Assembly (NCBI GenBank): GCA_023091735.1
Contig: JALKBU010000747.1
Location: forward strand, 1 to 26,044
Direction: 5' to 3'
Source: Trichomonas tenax
Taxonomy: Eukaryota; Parabasalia; Trichomonadida; Trichomonadidae
DNA length: 26,044 nucleotides
This document shows, in pieces, positions 1-8,166 of this stretch (position 1 is its first letter; each line of letters opens with the position of its first letter). The position numbers and the translations under genes were made by a program. The notes under the pieces were generated by a model that was given only the letters and a program-made list of their open reading frames with translations, did no database searches and was not told where the DNA came from.

Positions 1-202
1 TTATATATCCACAGCATTTTAGATGGGAAAATTTTTCATTTGCCACCAAAATTAGACCTTAAATATTCATACTGGTGGAGAAAAATCGAGATGTTTGAGT
101 AGGCGTAGAAAATTCAGTGACGCCAATTAAATTGAGGATGATATACAAAGCTGCTACTCATGTAAATATGATAGAAGACATTGATTTAATTATAGTCCTC
201 GA

Positions 203-269
203 AATAATAGGAGCGCAAAATTAAAAGGAATTGAAAAGACAAAGTTTTCAATTTTGTGCTCTTATTATT
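203..269. repeat. Imperfect inverted repeat (hairpin-forming)
   Basis: The arm at 203-222 matches the reverse complement of 250-269 in 18 of 20 positions. Inside it, AATTGAAAA (229-237) and TTTTCAATT (245-253) form a second perfect 9-base stem that competes with the inner part of the outer one. It could be a miniature transposon relic, a transcript 3' end structure or a small structured RNA. The sequence alone does not choose between these. Confidence 0.6.
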
Positions 270-716
270 TTTAACAAAATCTTTCTATCTTTTTTGTAAA
301 GTTGATTTTGATTAAAAATACTACAATAAGCATATATTTACTAAATAACAAAGAAAAAAAAAATATTAAAAGAATAAATATGGAATATGCATTGAAAGAT
401 ATGAAAATTCTTGAGTATTTCGACTTTCGTGGTGTGCCCAGGTAAGTTGGGAAATAATCTAAGCATGAATGTTAAACAATAATTATTGAAGCCAAGATTA
501 TAGGGTTTTAAGGATCAAGAGATGGTATTTGAGAGAGTGCAACTAATTGTATGACATGCCAAGCTAGTTTAGGATGCTGAAAATTGATTTGGGGTATAAA
601 ATCCAATAATTTTGGGTGATTTCTCGAGAAAAACTATATTACATGACAGATGAAAGCCATCAAATTTTCGAAAATCAGTTTAGATGTAAACTATTCAAAA
701 TCAATGTAAGGGAATT

Positions 717-721
717 TCACA
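717..721 (+). promoter_or_regulatory. Initiator-like motif TCACA
   Basis: TCACA fits the trichomonad initiator consensus TCA(+1)Y(A/T), with the presumed first transcribed A at 719, six bases before the ATG at 725. Very short 5' leaders are typical of trichomonad mRNAs. This is a motif match only. Confidence 0.5.
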
Positions 722-724
722 AAA

Positions 725-1174
725 ATGGAAGCGATTGATATTATGACTCCTGAGAAGATCAAGGAGATCAAGCCATTTTTCCAGGACTTCGATGATGACG
801 AAGATGGCGAAATGGAGACCCAGTGCATCGAAACCGCACTTCGTTCTTATGGATTAAATCCAACAGCCGAACAAATTCAAGATATTCTATCCGACGTCAG
901 CCGCTCGAACACCATTAACTTTAATACATTCTGCTATATAGTTTACCGCTTATCAAGATTATTTACTGTTGAAGAGAACCTAGTGCATGCCTTTAAACTC
1001 CTCGACAAGGACTGCACTGGAAAAATTGCTGTTGATGTCTTTGAAAAAGCCCTCGGAAGTATGAAGCATCCGTTATCAGATGAACAGAAGAATGAAGTTC
1101 TTTCCAAATTACCAGTAGATAATGGATTTGTTGACTATGCTCTCGGTGTTAAGATCTTAACAACACTTAAATAA
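725..1174 (+). CDS. Calmodulin-like EF-hand protein with degenerate loops
   Basis: This 149-residue protein has the length and layout of calmodulin/troponin C: two EF-hand pairs joined by a short linker. Loop 1 (residues 23-34) keeps acidic residues and the central Gly28 but has Cys at position 12, where Glu is needed. Loop 2 (57-68) has Ser, Ser and Thr at ligand positions. Loop 3 (94-105) starts Asp-Lys-Asp but has Val at position 12. The fourth site, around 130-141, is not recognisable as a loop. Most or all sites have therefore probably lost calcium binding, as in light-chain-type or adaptor members of the family. The start is supported by an ATG six bases after an initiator motif. The stop TAA overlaps TAAA, which resembles the trichomonad polyadenylation signal. 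The partner is unknown. Confidence 0.85.
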   Translation: MEAIDIMTPEKIKEIKPFFQDFDDDEDGEMETQCIETALRSYGLNPTAEQIQDILSDVSRSNTINFNTFCYIVYRLSRLFTVEENLVHAFKLLDKDCTGKIAVDVFEKALGSMKHPLSDEQKNEVLSKLPVDNGFVDYALGVKILTTLK

Positions 1175-1195
1175 AAGTTATATTTATTAAACTCT

Positions 1196-1239
1196 TTACA
1201 TGTCAAATTACTATTATTATTAAAATTACATGTCAAATT
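1196..1239. repeat. Two 14-base direct repeats just after the calmodulin-like gene
   Basis: TTACATGTCAAATT occurs at 1196-1209 and again at 1226-1239, separated by an ATT-rich spacer. It lies about 20 bases after the stop codon of the gene at 725-1174. It may be a slippage or duplication product. No function is evident. Confidence 0.6.
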
Positions 1240-1442
1240 TTTAAATATCAATGAAATGGATTCATATAATCATCAAATCGATATTTGATATGCATATTTC
1301 AAAAAAGTATTTTATTTTCTTTTTATAGTATCATTTCCCATGATATTAGAGAATAAAAAATTAGATTCTAATTTTATTGCATGAAATAGCTAAAAAATAT
1401 TGATTAAATTTCGTAATTACAAACAAAATTTTATATAATAGA

Positions 1443-4160
1443 TTAAACAGCGCGAATCTCATCAAGAAGCTTCATGAAGTCGTATTCCAGTGAAGCATTC
1501 TTTCGTTCAGTTGTCAAATCAATATTCGATATCAGCGGGATTTGGAATGCTGGCCATCCTTTGACAGGGCTAACAGGATCCCCTGAAGGACGAGGATATG
1601 TTTCTGCATCCTTGAGGAGATCTATCTTCTTGACATTTGGAATTGTTGGACGATAAGGACCATCGGCGAATGCATCGGTCTTTTGAGAAGGTTCTCTTGT
1701 TACTGTTATTGTTGCGAGTGTTTCAGGAGCAGCAGATTCTGGTTCGAGGATTTCAATTTCTTCTTGCTTCTTCTGGATTACTTCTTCCTGCTTTGCTTTG
1801 GCTGCTGCAGAAGGAAGAGGAACTTTTTCAACTTTTTCAGCAACTTTCAGAGATTCTTCAGATGTCTTGGAGATATCTAATTGAGCAAACATGTTGTTGC
1901 CCATCATATCAGATGTATCTTCAGTTCCATGATCTTTAGTCGTAGTTGATGTTGTTGGCAATGCAAGAATCATTCTCTCATTCCCTCCATTCGGATAAAC
2001 TCTGTTTTCCATTTGGAGAAGACGTCTTTGCTGTTCAGCTTCTTCTGCAAGTTTCTTTATCCTTGCGTTTTCTTCAGCTTGCTTTTTAGCAGCATCTTCT
2101 TGCTGTCCTTGATCTCTTACAGCACGCGTTGGTCTAACACGTTTTCTAACAGAGCTATCGGCATGTGCTGTAGTGGAATATTCACCAGTTTGTGTTTCAG
2201 TCATTGTTGCAGTTGCTGTGCCTCTTTTTGGTCTCCTTCTCACTCTAACAGGCCCTGCATTCTGCGGTGGGTTTTGTGCAACGCTTTGCTTTAGAGCTGC
2301 AGGTGTTTGAGCACTTGGTGGAGCTTGATTTTGTGTTTGTACTCTACTTTGTGGACTATTTTGTGTGGCATTTGTTCTTGTTTGAATTTGATTAGTGTTT
2401 GTGCGTGAAACAGGCTGTGGAGCAACTTTTGGAGGCCGATCTTCTATCAAACTGCTCTTACGTTGTGATTGAGTTGTGTTTTCATCAGGTTCAAGTGATG
2501 GTTCGTAATTTCTTCTCCTGCGGGATCCATACGTTTGTGATGCATATTTATCATGTGTGTTTCCTTGTGAGTCTATGGAGAAGACTTCTGGCTGAGTACT
2601 GTTCCTAATTCCGGCAAGAATTCTCTCTCTATTCTTTTCAGCTTGTATTCTCTGATTGTTCTTAACTTCATTTTCGATATCTTTCAATGGTTTAATTGCC
2701 TGTACGAGTTTTCCACCCTTTGCTTCGTTCGCAATATCAAGAACAGCACTTCCTGATAACTTGCCGTAGTTGTTTGGTGGAAGACTTTTATCTTCTTTTG
2801 AGTCAATGCTGATATCTTCAAGATCATCAGTTGAAGCTGGTTTAACAATATTTTGTTGTGACACAGGTCTAACGTCATCTGTTATAGTTGTTGAAACGCC
2901 TTGAGAAATTGTTGGAAGGTCTTCCAATACATCGCCTTCATCAACATATGTTGGCTTTGTCTTCTTTGTTGGCATAGTTAATTCAGCAGGTGCCTGCGAT
3001 ATACTGCGAATGTCAACTTCTTGTGAATTGATGTCGTGGAAGAAAGAATCATCGATTTCGTCATCATCTTCCATAAGTTTAGCAACAGCTTCATTATTTG
3101 TAACAGCAAGTAAAGCCTTGCGTGTGGGATCTATTTCGCTGCTTTCTTGCTTCATATTCATTGGTTGAGACTCACTTTCGATTGGATTATAAAGTCCTGG
3201 ATTATTATTGTTATCGCTTTGTTGCTGATTCTCATGCTGCGATTCATTTATTGTTGCAAGCTTTTCTGGCTGCTTCAAGAGTGGCGGAGGAGGTGTAGAA
3301 GGCTGCAGATTAGTTGTCGAGTTAACAGATGTTGAATGTGGTGATTGAAGTGGTGGCAATCGTTCATATTCCGAATATTGAGATTCAGCAACCGATTCTT
3401 CATAACCAGAATACTCAGAATATTGATTTTCTTGATAAGTAGTATAGTATGAGTTATAAGTGGTGTATTCTTCATCAGCTACTCCTTTCTTGGTAAGGTT
3501 ATTCTGTGGAATAGGAAGTTTCATTGATTGAGCTTTTTTGAGAGCTTCTTGTTTCTTTTGCTCTTCAACTGCTTTGATGTATTCTCTTGAGGCCTTTTGG
3601 AGATTGGATTTGATGTTGTTTTTGGCTTCCTCTTCATCTATATCGTCAATATCATCAATTAATGGATCATCGTCATTAAAAATTGGTTTTACGATTGTTC
3701 TTCTACGACGGGGAGACATAAAATCTCTGTAGTCGATCTCTGAAAGTGTGTCTAAGTCAATAAATTTTGGTGCTGGTGATAATTGATTTGAAGAATCTTT
3801 TGTAGCGTCTGACGACATATCTGGTTGTACTGTTGTTATAAGCGGTGGCGCCTTAATATGTTTTCTGCTCTGATTTGATCCTGGATTTGTATTTGTGTGT
3901 GATTTTCGACTTTTTCGGATTCTTTTCTTTGTATTTGAAAATCTAAACACAGGAATTGTTATTTCATCAATGGTTTCGTGATTAGTTGTGGAGGAAGCTA
4001 TCATCGTCGTATTTCGTGATTTTAAAGATTCATCATCCGAATCAAAAAGAACTGTCGGCAAATCGACACCGTCATCATATTCATTGAAATACGCTGACGA
4101 ATATCCTTCGTTGGATGTTGAATAATATTCATAATAATCTTCTTGTTCTTGATCAGACAT
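1443..4160 (-). CDS. Large low-complexity, tyrosine/glutamine/charged-rich protein of unknown function
   Basis: I do not recognise this 905-residue protein. The frame extends five codons further upstream but only to a TTG, so I chose the ATG at 4158-4160 (MSDQEQEDYYEYYS). The N-terminus is rich in Tyr, Ser, Asp and Glu. A Glu/Lys/Gln-rich stretch at about residues 180-215 probably forms a helix or coiled coil. Around 235-270 there is a second Tyr-rich section in which QYSEY occurs twice within about 15 residues. The middle is Gln/Asn/Ser/Pro-rich and probably disordered, with Arg-rich patches such as GSRRRRNYE and RVRRRPKRG. A second charged helical stretch (AAKKQAEENARIKKLAEEAE) follows. The last 80 residues look more ordered. 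There is no signal peptide or membrane span. A scaffold or cytoskeletal role is possible but not shown. Confidence 0.8.
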   Translation of the reverse strand: MSDQEQEDYYEYYSTSNEGYSSAYFNEYDDGVDLPTVLFDSDDESLKSRNTTMIASSTTNHETIDEITIPVFRFSNTKKRIRKSRKSHTNTNPGSNQSRKHIKAPPLITTVQPDMSSDATKDSSNQLSPAPKFIDLDTLSEIDYRDFMSPRRRRTIVKPIFNDDDPLIDDIDDIDEEEAKNNIKSNLQKASREYIKAVEEQKKQEALKKAQSMKLPIPQNNLTKKGVADEEYTTYNSYYTTYQENQYSEYSGYEESVAESQYSEYERLPPLQSPHSTSVNSTTNLQPSTPPPPLLKQPEKLATINESQHENQQQSDNNNNPGLYNPIESESQPMNMKQESSEIDPTRKALLAVTNNEAVAKLMEDDDEIDDSFFHDINSQEVDIRSISQAPAELTMPTKKTKPTYVDEGDVLEDLPTISQGVSTTITDDVRPVSQQNIVKPASTDDLEDISIDSKEDKSLPPNNYGKLSGSAVLDIANEAKGGKLVQAIKPLKDIENEVKNNQRIQAEKNRERILAGIRNSTQPEVFSIDSQGNTHDKYASQTYGSRRRRNYEPSLEPDENTTQSQRKSSLIEDRPPKVAPQPVSRTNTNQIQTRTNATQNSPQSRVQTQNQAPPSAQTPAALKQSVAQNPPQNAGPVRVRRRPKRGTATATMTETQTGEYSTTAHADSSVRKRVRPTRAVRDQGQQEDAAKKQAEENARIKKLAEEAEQQRRLLQMENRVYPNGGNERMILALPTTSTTTKDHGTEDTSDMMGNNMFAQLDISKTSEESLKVAEKVEKVPLPSAAAKAKQEEVIQKKQEEIEILEPESAAPETLATITVTREPSQKTDAFADGPYRPTIPNVKKIDLLKDAETYPRPSGDPVSPVKGWPAFQIPLISNIDLTTERKNASLEYDFMKLLDEIRAV

Positions 4161-4521
4161 TTTTTTTGTAAACAACGAACGTTTAAAAAAATTTTAAAAA
4201 GCAAAAAATTTGATTATATCTCATTACTATATTATGATATTCGCATTTTTATAGTTTCATTTGTTATTTCTATATGCGATCTATTATCAGAAGAAGTTAT
4301 ATCTGTATTTTACAGTATGAATTATATTGATTTGAAATTGATTATTTTCATTTATTTCCGTTACTTATAATATGTTATAAAAGAATTTAGAGACCAAGAT
4401 ATGGTGTGCTTTATCAGTGTGAATAGTTGCATTCCAAAGGATGAGGAATTTTGATATTTTTTATGACAACTTGACATGTAAATATTTGTCCCTTTTCATT
4501 AATTTGCTGGAAAATTTTAGA
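4161..4521. other. Intergenic region between divergent genes
   Basis: This AT-rich stretch separates a minus-strand gene starting at 4160 from a plus-strand gene starting at 4522, so it should contain both promoters. On the plus side there is an initiator-like TCATT at 4496-4500. On the minus side only distant TCA motifs are seen. An in-frame ATG at 4441 lies within this region but I treat it as untranslated or upstream sequence. Confidence 0.45.
4496..4500 (+). promoter_or_regulatory. Initiator-like motif TCATT
   Basis: TCATT matches the TCA(+1)Y(A/T) consensus, with A at 4498. It lies 24 bases before the ATG at 4522 and downstream of the alternative ATG at 4441, so it favours the shorter form of the next gene. 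Motif match only; such pentamers are common in AT-rich DNA. Confidence 0.35.
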
Positions 4522-4866
4522 ATGTTGAAAATTCGAGGTCAAGATTTTGTCATAACTCCGGAGTCGAAAACACAAACAACCACTCAAGTAGTCGATAATG
4601 AAGATGTAAGTTACTTACAAGAACTAAAATTAACGAATAATATTGGTCCAATCAAAGAACCAACAGCTGAGGCAAAAAAGGATACAATGACAGAGCTACT
4701 GTATAAAGTTTGTATTGACAAGAAAGCATTTGGTAATGAAAGAAGTGATTATTTTGAAAAACAAAATAAAAAACTCAAGGCATCAGTGGAAACAGCCAAC
4801 ATTCAAGTTAAATCGATAAATGACAAAATCTATGCATTTTATCAGAATAACAATGATGTTTATTAA
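4522..4866 (+). CDS. Small lysine-rich hypothetical protein
   Basis: The open frame runs from ATG 4441, but I prefer the ATG at 4522 (MLKIRGQDFVITPES), giving 114 residues. The 27 residues between the two ATGs have a different, hydrophobic composition, and an initiator-like motif sits at 4498. The protein is soluble in character. A Thr-rich stretch is followed by a mostly helical, lysine-rich C-terminal half (about residues 55-105) that could form a coiled coil. No known domain is recognised. The alternative 141-residue form from 4441 would add a hydrophobic N-terminus (residues about 7-24) that could act as a signal anchor, so the start choice changes the predicted location. Confidence 0.5.
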   Translation: MLKIRGQDFVITPESKTQTTTQVVDNEDVSYLQELKLTNNIGPIKEPTAEAKKDTMTELLYKVCIDKKAFGNERSDYFEKQNKKLKASVETANIQVKSINDKIYAFYQNNNDVY

Positions 4867-5087
4867 TCCAAATCAATTTCAATTATAAAAGCAACGAAAA
4901 ACCATTTCAAGATGCCAGCATACTGATATATAGCAAATATCCGCAACAAAATTTTGACCAAATCATTTAGTATTTTGATATTAACTTTTTTTTTACGTTT
5001 AAAATCCATTATTATCACATCTTTGTATTATGATTACCTATGCATTTATAAGCTAAACAAAATTATTAATAAACAAAACAAATATAA

Positions 5088-6644
5088 TTAAATTATTGAT
5101 TTCCATATAGATATGAATCGTTCAGATTCAACAAGAACATTTTCCCTTACTAAATTCTCACGACATAGAGCTGTTTTCGCGAGTTCTTTTGATTCGAAGC
5201 AATTTGAAATATCAGTGAATTCACTAATTGATAAAGAAAACTTATCATTCATATATCTTGCAAATTTGATGTCAAACATTCGACATAAGCCTTCGTATCG
5301 ATGATCTTCGTACATATATGGTGATATTTCAATAAATGCTGAACCAGGATGCATCCAAATCAAATAATTAGCAACAGACGAAGGATTGCTAATTAAAACA
5401 TCAGTCTCTGAGACTTTCTTCGCAACGCATTCGAAATCATTGGGATCGCAATTCAATTCAGTTATCTCACAGTTTGAACACATATCATTAATTGCAGATT
5501 TGATAATTGATCTTCCTATTGTTAATGTATTTGATATCAATACTTTCTTGTTTTTGTTTTGGTTTGTTTTATAATATGGAAGAAGTTCTTGAAGCCCAAT
5601 AACATCATTATGATTGAATTTTAATACATCATTATATATCTCTAAACTACTTCTTGTATGATCACATACTTTATCTCCTTTCATTAGTCCTATAACAGCA
5701 TTTTTAACAAGCGCTGGAACTTCAGAATTTGATATTTTTGTTGGAATTGTTCCCAAAATTCTCTTGAAAATATCATTTTGGAACTTAGAAACTGGATTTG
5801 TTAAATAAAGATTCGTTGTCTTTGTGGTATTCAGTGACTTAACAGTAGTATATAGCGGCAATAAAGAATTAACTATAAAGTTATAATCAAAGTTTGTGTC
5901 ATGAAGTGATGCAATAAAAATAAGTTCATCATCACTAGAAGAATCAAAAGTTATTTCATCTAAAGATCTGCGTGTAACAAATGGCTCTCCTGTTAGTAAA
6001 TCTGCTACTCTTCTGAATGGATAGCAACGTCCACCTGCATTGAAAAGCACAGATGGGAATGATAAAACAGCATCAGAAGAAAATAAAATATGGCCTTGTG
6101 AAATTGCAATTCTTTTTGCCTCACACCATCGATCTTCTTTGGAATTTCCATGACATTTCAGCTGTGATCTTCTTGTATTTGAGCTGAAATCTATGATTGA
6201 AAAATTAATCTTCATTCTATTCATTATTTTCGAAAAATCAATCATTTCGATAATCTCGGCCATTTGAAACATATTTTTATCCCAACACTGTATTTCTCCA
6301 GTATAATTACCAACGATAGGAAGATCAAAATGGAGCGTTAGTTCTCTATTTTCGAGGCTATCTGGTATTGCAGTGAAAGGTGGCATGAATATATTGATAT
6401 TATCTACTGTGGCTTGAAAACCAAAATAATCCGCTGCACTTTGCTTATTAATATTTTCTGCAAGTTTTTTGAAATATACTTTGAATGTTTCATTATGATA
6501 TTTTATATCAGATATTTGATTACATGGAGAAGCCTTTCGCTCACGATACTCTCGAAAACTTTCGAGATATTTGTTTGTATTTATTAATAACAAAAACATA
6601 GTTCCAATAAAAATTGTATCATGAAGCTTCGTTTTGAAAAACAT
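5088..6644 (-). CDS. GT61-type (DUF563) glycosyltransferase, type II membrane protein
   Basis: The 518-residue protein begins with a short basic segment and one hydrophobic span at about residues 9-23, the layout of a Golgi/ER type II glycosyltransferase. The C-terminal third fits the GT61 family (plant xylosyl/arabinosyltransferases, animal EOGT and POMGNT2). It shows a run of predicted strand-helix units ending in SNPSSVANYLIWMHPGSAFI (about residues 419-438) and then EISPY, the region that in the family reads as a Gly-rich loop followed by PPG(S)-x-x-x-E-I-x-P. The usual Gly-Ala-Gly-Leu of that loop is replaced here by Pro-Ser-Ser-Val, so donor specificity or even activity may differ. Many Cys residues and Asn-x-Ser/Thr sites fit a luminal domain. 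It probably transfers a sugar to a surface glycoprotein or glycoconjugate; donor and acceptor are unknown. The start is an ATG with no initiator motif seen nearby. Confidence 0.7.
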   Translation of the reverse strand: MFFKTKLHDTIFIGTMFLLLINTNKYLESFREYRERKASPCNQISDIKYHNETFKVYFKKLAENINKQSAADYFGFQATVDNINIFMPPFTAIPDSLENRELTLHFDLPIVGNYTGEIQCWDKNMFQMAEIIEMIDFSKIMNRMKINFSIIDFSSNTRRSQLKCHGNSKEDRWCEAKRIAISQGHILFSSDAVLSFPSVLFNAGGRCYPFRRVADLLTGEPFVTRRSLDEITFDSSSDDELIFIASLHDTNFDYNFIVNSLLPLYTTVKSLNTTKTTNLYLTNPVSKFQNDIFKRILGTIPTKISNSEVPALVKNAVIGLMKGDKVCDHTRSSLEIYNDVLKFNHNDVIGLQELLPYYKTNQNKNKKVLISNTLTIGRSIIKSAINDMCSNCEITELNCDPNDFECVAKKVSETDVLISNPSSVANYLIWMHPGSAFIEISPYMYEDHRYEGLCRMFDIKFARYMNDKFSLSISEFTDISNCFESKELAKTALCRENLVRENVLVESERFISIWKSII

Positions 6645-6916
6645 TATGTCACTTTTTATAATTATTTCACAGACTAAAATAAACCAAAATTAGAAATATC
6701 CTCCTCATGCTTTATCTAAATATCAAAGAAAAAGTATACATTATCGCTCCAAAATTCTTCAAATTGAATTCATATTAACGAAAATACTAAAGATATCGTT
6801 ACAAAAAAATAAAAAACATGATTGCTATGATGTGTGAATGTTAAATATTGAATTTAAGAATTTATATATTTTTTTCAGATAATATTTTGTGATTAAATAA
6901 AAAAAGTTTTTTTAAT

Positions 6917-7366
6917 TTACTTTCCGAGAGCAAGGGCACGAAATTCAGCATAATCAATCTTACCATCACGGTTCTTATCAGCTTCGTTAATCATTCTGCG
7001 AACAACTTCTGCAGAAGAATCCAGTCCTAAGCTAATTAAAAGAGAGCGGAGTTCGTTTGGTGTAATAAATCCATCTGTATCGCGATCGAAAACTCTGAAT
7101 GCTTCTCTAAGTTCATCTTCGATGTCACTTTGGCGCATTTGGCGAGACATAAGTGCTAAAAATTCTGTGAAGTCGATTGTATCATTTCCATCGGCATCAA
7201 CCTCCCTAATCATATCTTGAAGTTCGTTAGCTGTAGGGGACTGTCCAATTGCCCTCATGACAGCGGCAAGGTCATCGACTGTGATGACGCCGTCGCCGTT
7301 TCTATCAATAATATCGAATGCCTGACGAAATTCCTGAATTTGGTCAGCTGTAAGGGTCTCTACCAT
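6917..7366 (-). CDS. Calmodulin
   Basis: This 149-residue protein has the size and plan of calmodulin. Four EF-hand loops are visible: residues 21-32 ([12 protein letters not shown]), 57-68 ([12 protein letters not shown]), 94-105 ([12 protein letters not shown]) and 130-141 ([12 protein letters not shown]). All begin with Asp and have an acidic residue at position 12. Two departures are worth noting: loop 1 ends in Asp rather than Glu, which usually weakens or shifts binding toward magnesium, and loop 2 has Asp62 instead of Gly at position 6. The linker around 75-85 is helical. It is expected to act as the soluble calcium sensor that binds amphipathic helices of target proteins. The exact same length as the degenerate paralogue at 725-1174 is notable. 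Whether it is the main calmodulin of the organism or one of several paralogues cannot be told from here. Confidence 0.93.
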   Translation of the reverse strand: MVETLTADQIQEFRQAFDIIDRNGDGVITVDDLAAVMRAIGQSPTANELQDMIREVDADGNDTIDFTEFLALMSRQMRQSDIEDELREAFRVFDRDTDGFITPNELRSLLISLGLDSSAEVVRRMINEADKNRDGKIDYAEFRALALGK

Positions 7367-7594
7367 TCTATTTTTGGGAACCGTTTACAATTTTTTTGAA
7401 ATTTGTCAAATTGTTTACAACTGATTACATGGCTTGGAATTTCTTCAAAAGCTCTCAGATATAGAATATCCATATAGAGTATATAACACTGTGAAAATAA
7501 CATCCTCCAATTTTGAATGTTTCTGATTGTGAAATTACCTTAAATTTTCAACCTTTGCACCACACAATTTTTCTAATTTTTTTCATTTTTGGGC

Positions 7595-7619
7595 AAAAAA
7601 AAAAAAAAAAAAAAAAAAA
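7595..7619 (+). repeat. 25-base poly(A) run
   Basis: An uninterrupted run of 25 A follows GGGC. It could be a simple homopolymer expansion, or the trace of a retro-inserted transcript, but no gene-like sequence precedes it. Length is likely to vary between strains and to be error-prone in sequencing. Confidence 0.8.
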
Positions 7620-7731
7620 GAATTTTAATAGATTCATTACAGCTCTATATTATTGGCTGATTTAAAATCGAAAATTTCTTATCTAAACCCAAAAAAATTA
7701 ACATTTCAAAAGACATTAATTTCTATATAGA

Positions 7732-7782
7732 AAAATTGCATTATTGCAATTTTCATATTATGGTGTAAAATTGCATTTTACA
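7732..7782. repeat. Two consecutive perfect hairpins
   Basis: The first hairpin has a 9-base stem, AAAATTGCA (7732-7740) and TGCAATTTT (7745-7753), with loop TTAT. The second has an 8-base stem, TGTAAAAT (7764-7771) and ATTTTACA (7775-7782), with loop TGC. Both contain the same AAAATTGCA core, so one may derive from the other. Function is unknown. Confidence 0.6.
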
Positions 7783-7949
7783 ATTCATAACATTTGAATG
7801 ATCAATCAAATTCTATTAAAATAGAGCTATTCATTGAATATTTGTTTGAAACTACATGCAGCTCATATGAAATGTCACGCCATATCAGCATTTTCATCTT
7901 ATGAAATACTAATGCAGAATTATTACTTATAAAATTGAAAATGATGAAT

Positions 7950-7965
7950 TATTCTCATGAGAATA
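7950..7965. repeat. 16-base perfect palindrome
   Basis: TATTCTCATGAGAATA reads the same on both strands. It could be a binding site for a dimeric protein or part of a relic inverted repeat. No gene start is close to it. Confidence 0.5.
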
Positions 7966-8031
7966 TATTAGTACGTCAACTGAAGTTTTAAGTTATATGT
8001 GTTTTAATAAAAATTACCAACTTTTAAAATG

Positions 8032-8145
8032 TTTCTCAGCTCATGAACATTTAACAGAAAGCTATAGATTTGATGTATTGAATTTTAAGTACAATTTCTA
8101 AGCTTATGGACATATAACAGAATATATATAGTTTAATATTGATTC
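8032..8145 (+). repeat. Imperfect direct repeat, period 63 bases
   Basis: The segment starting TTTCTCAGCTCATGAACATT at 8032 recurs at 8095 as TTTCTAAGCTTATGGACATA, and similarity continues for roughly 50 bases (through ...AACAGAA...TATAG...). It lies just beyond the stop codon of the NAA35-like gene, ending before 8167. It looks like an old tandem duplication. Confidence 0.5.
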
Positions 8146-8166
8146 AGATACAAAAATTAACAGAAA

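Larger units (their letters stand above)
1..724. other. AT-rich intergenic stretch upstream of the first gene
   Basis: No convincing gene is visible in this stretch on either strand. The only short open frame noticed starts with ATG near 380 and gives about 21 residues, which is not supported by anything else. The one structured element is an inverted repeat at 203-269, described separately. The last bases hold the initiator-like motif of the following gene. The left part may be the 3' flank of a gene lying outside the window. Confidence 0.6.
7367..8166. other. 800-base intergenic region, AT-rich, with several small repeats
   Basis: No gene is supported here on either strand. It should contain the calmodulin promoter at its left end and the 3' flank of the NAA35-like gene at its right end. 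It carries a 25-base A run, two adjacent hairpins, a 16-base palindrome and an imperfect direct repeat, each listed separately. This is an unusually large gap compared with the neighbours. Confidence 0.6.

Noticed and set aside
420..460. GGTAAGT-like splice donor after a 21-codon frame
   Set aside because: Trichomonad introns are rare and have an extended conserved acceptor, which is absent downstream.
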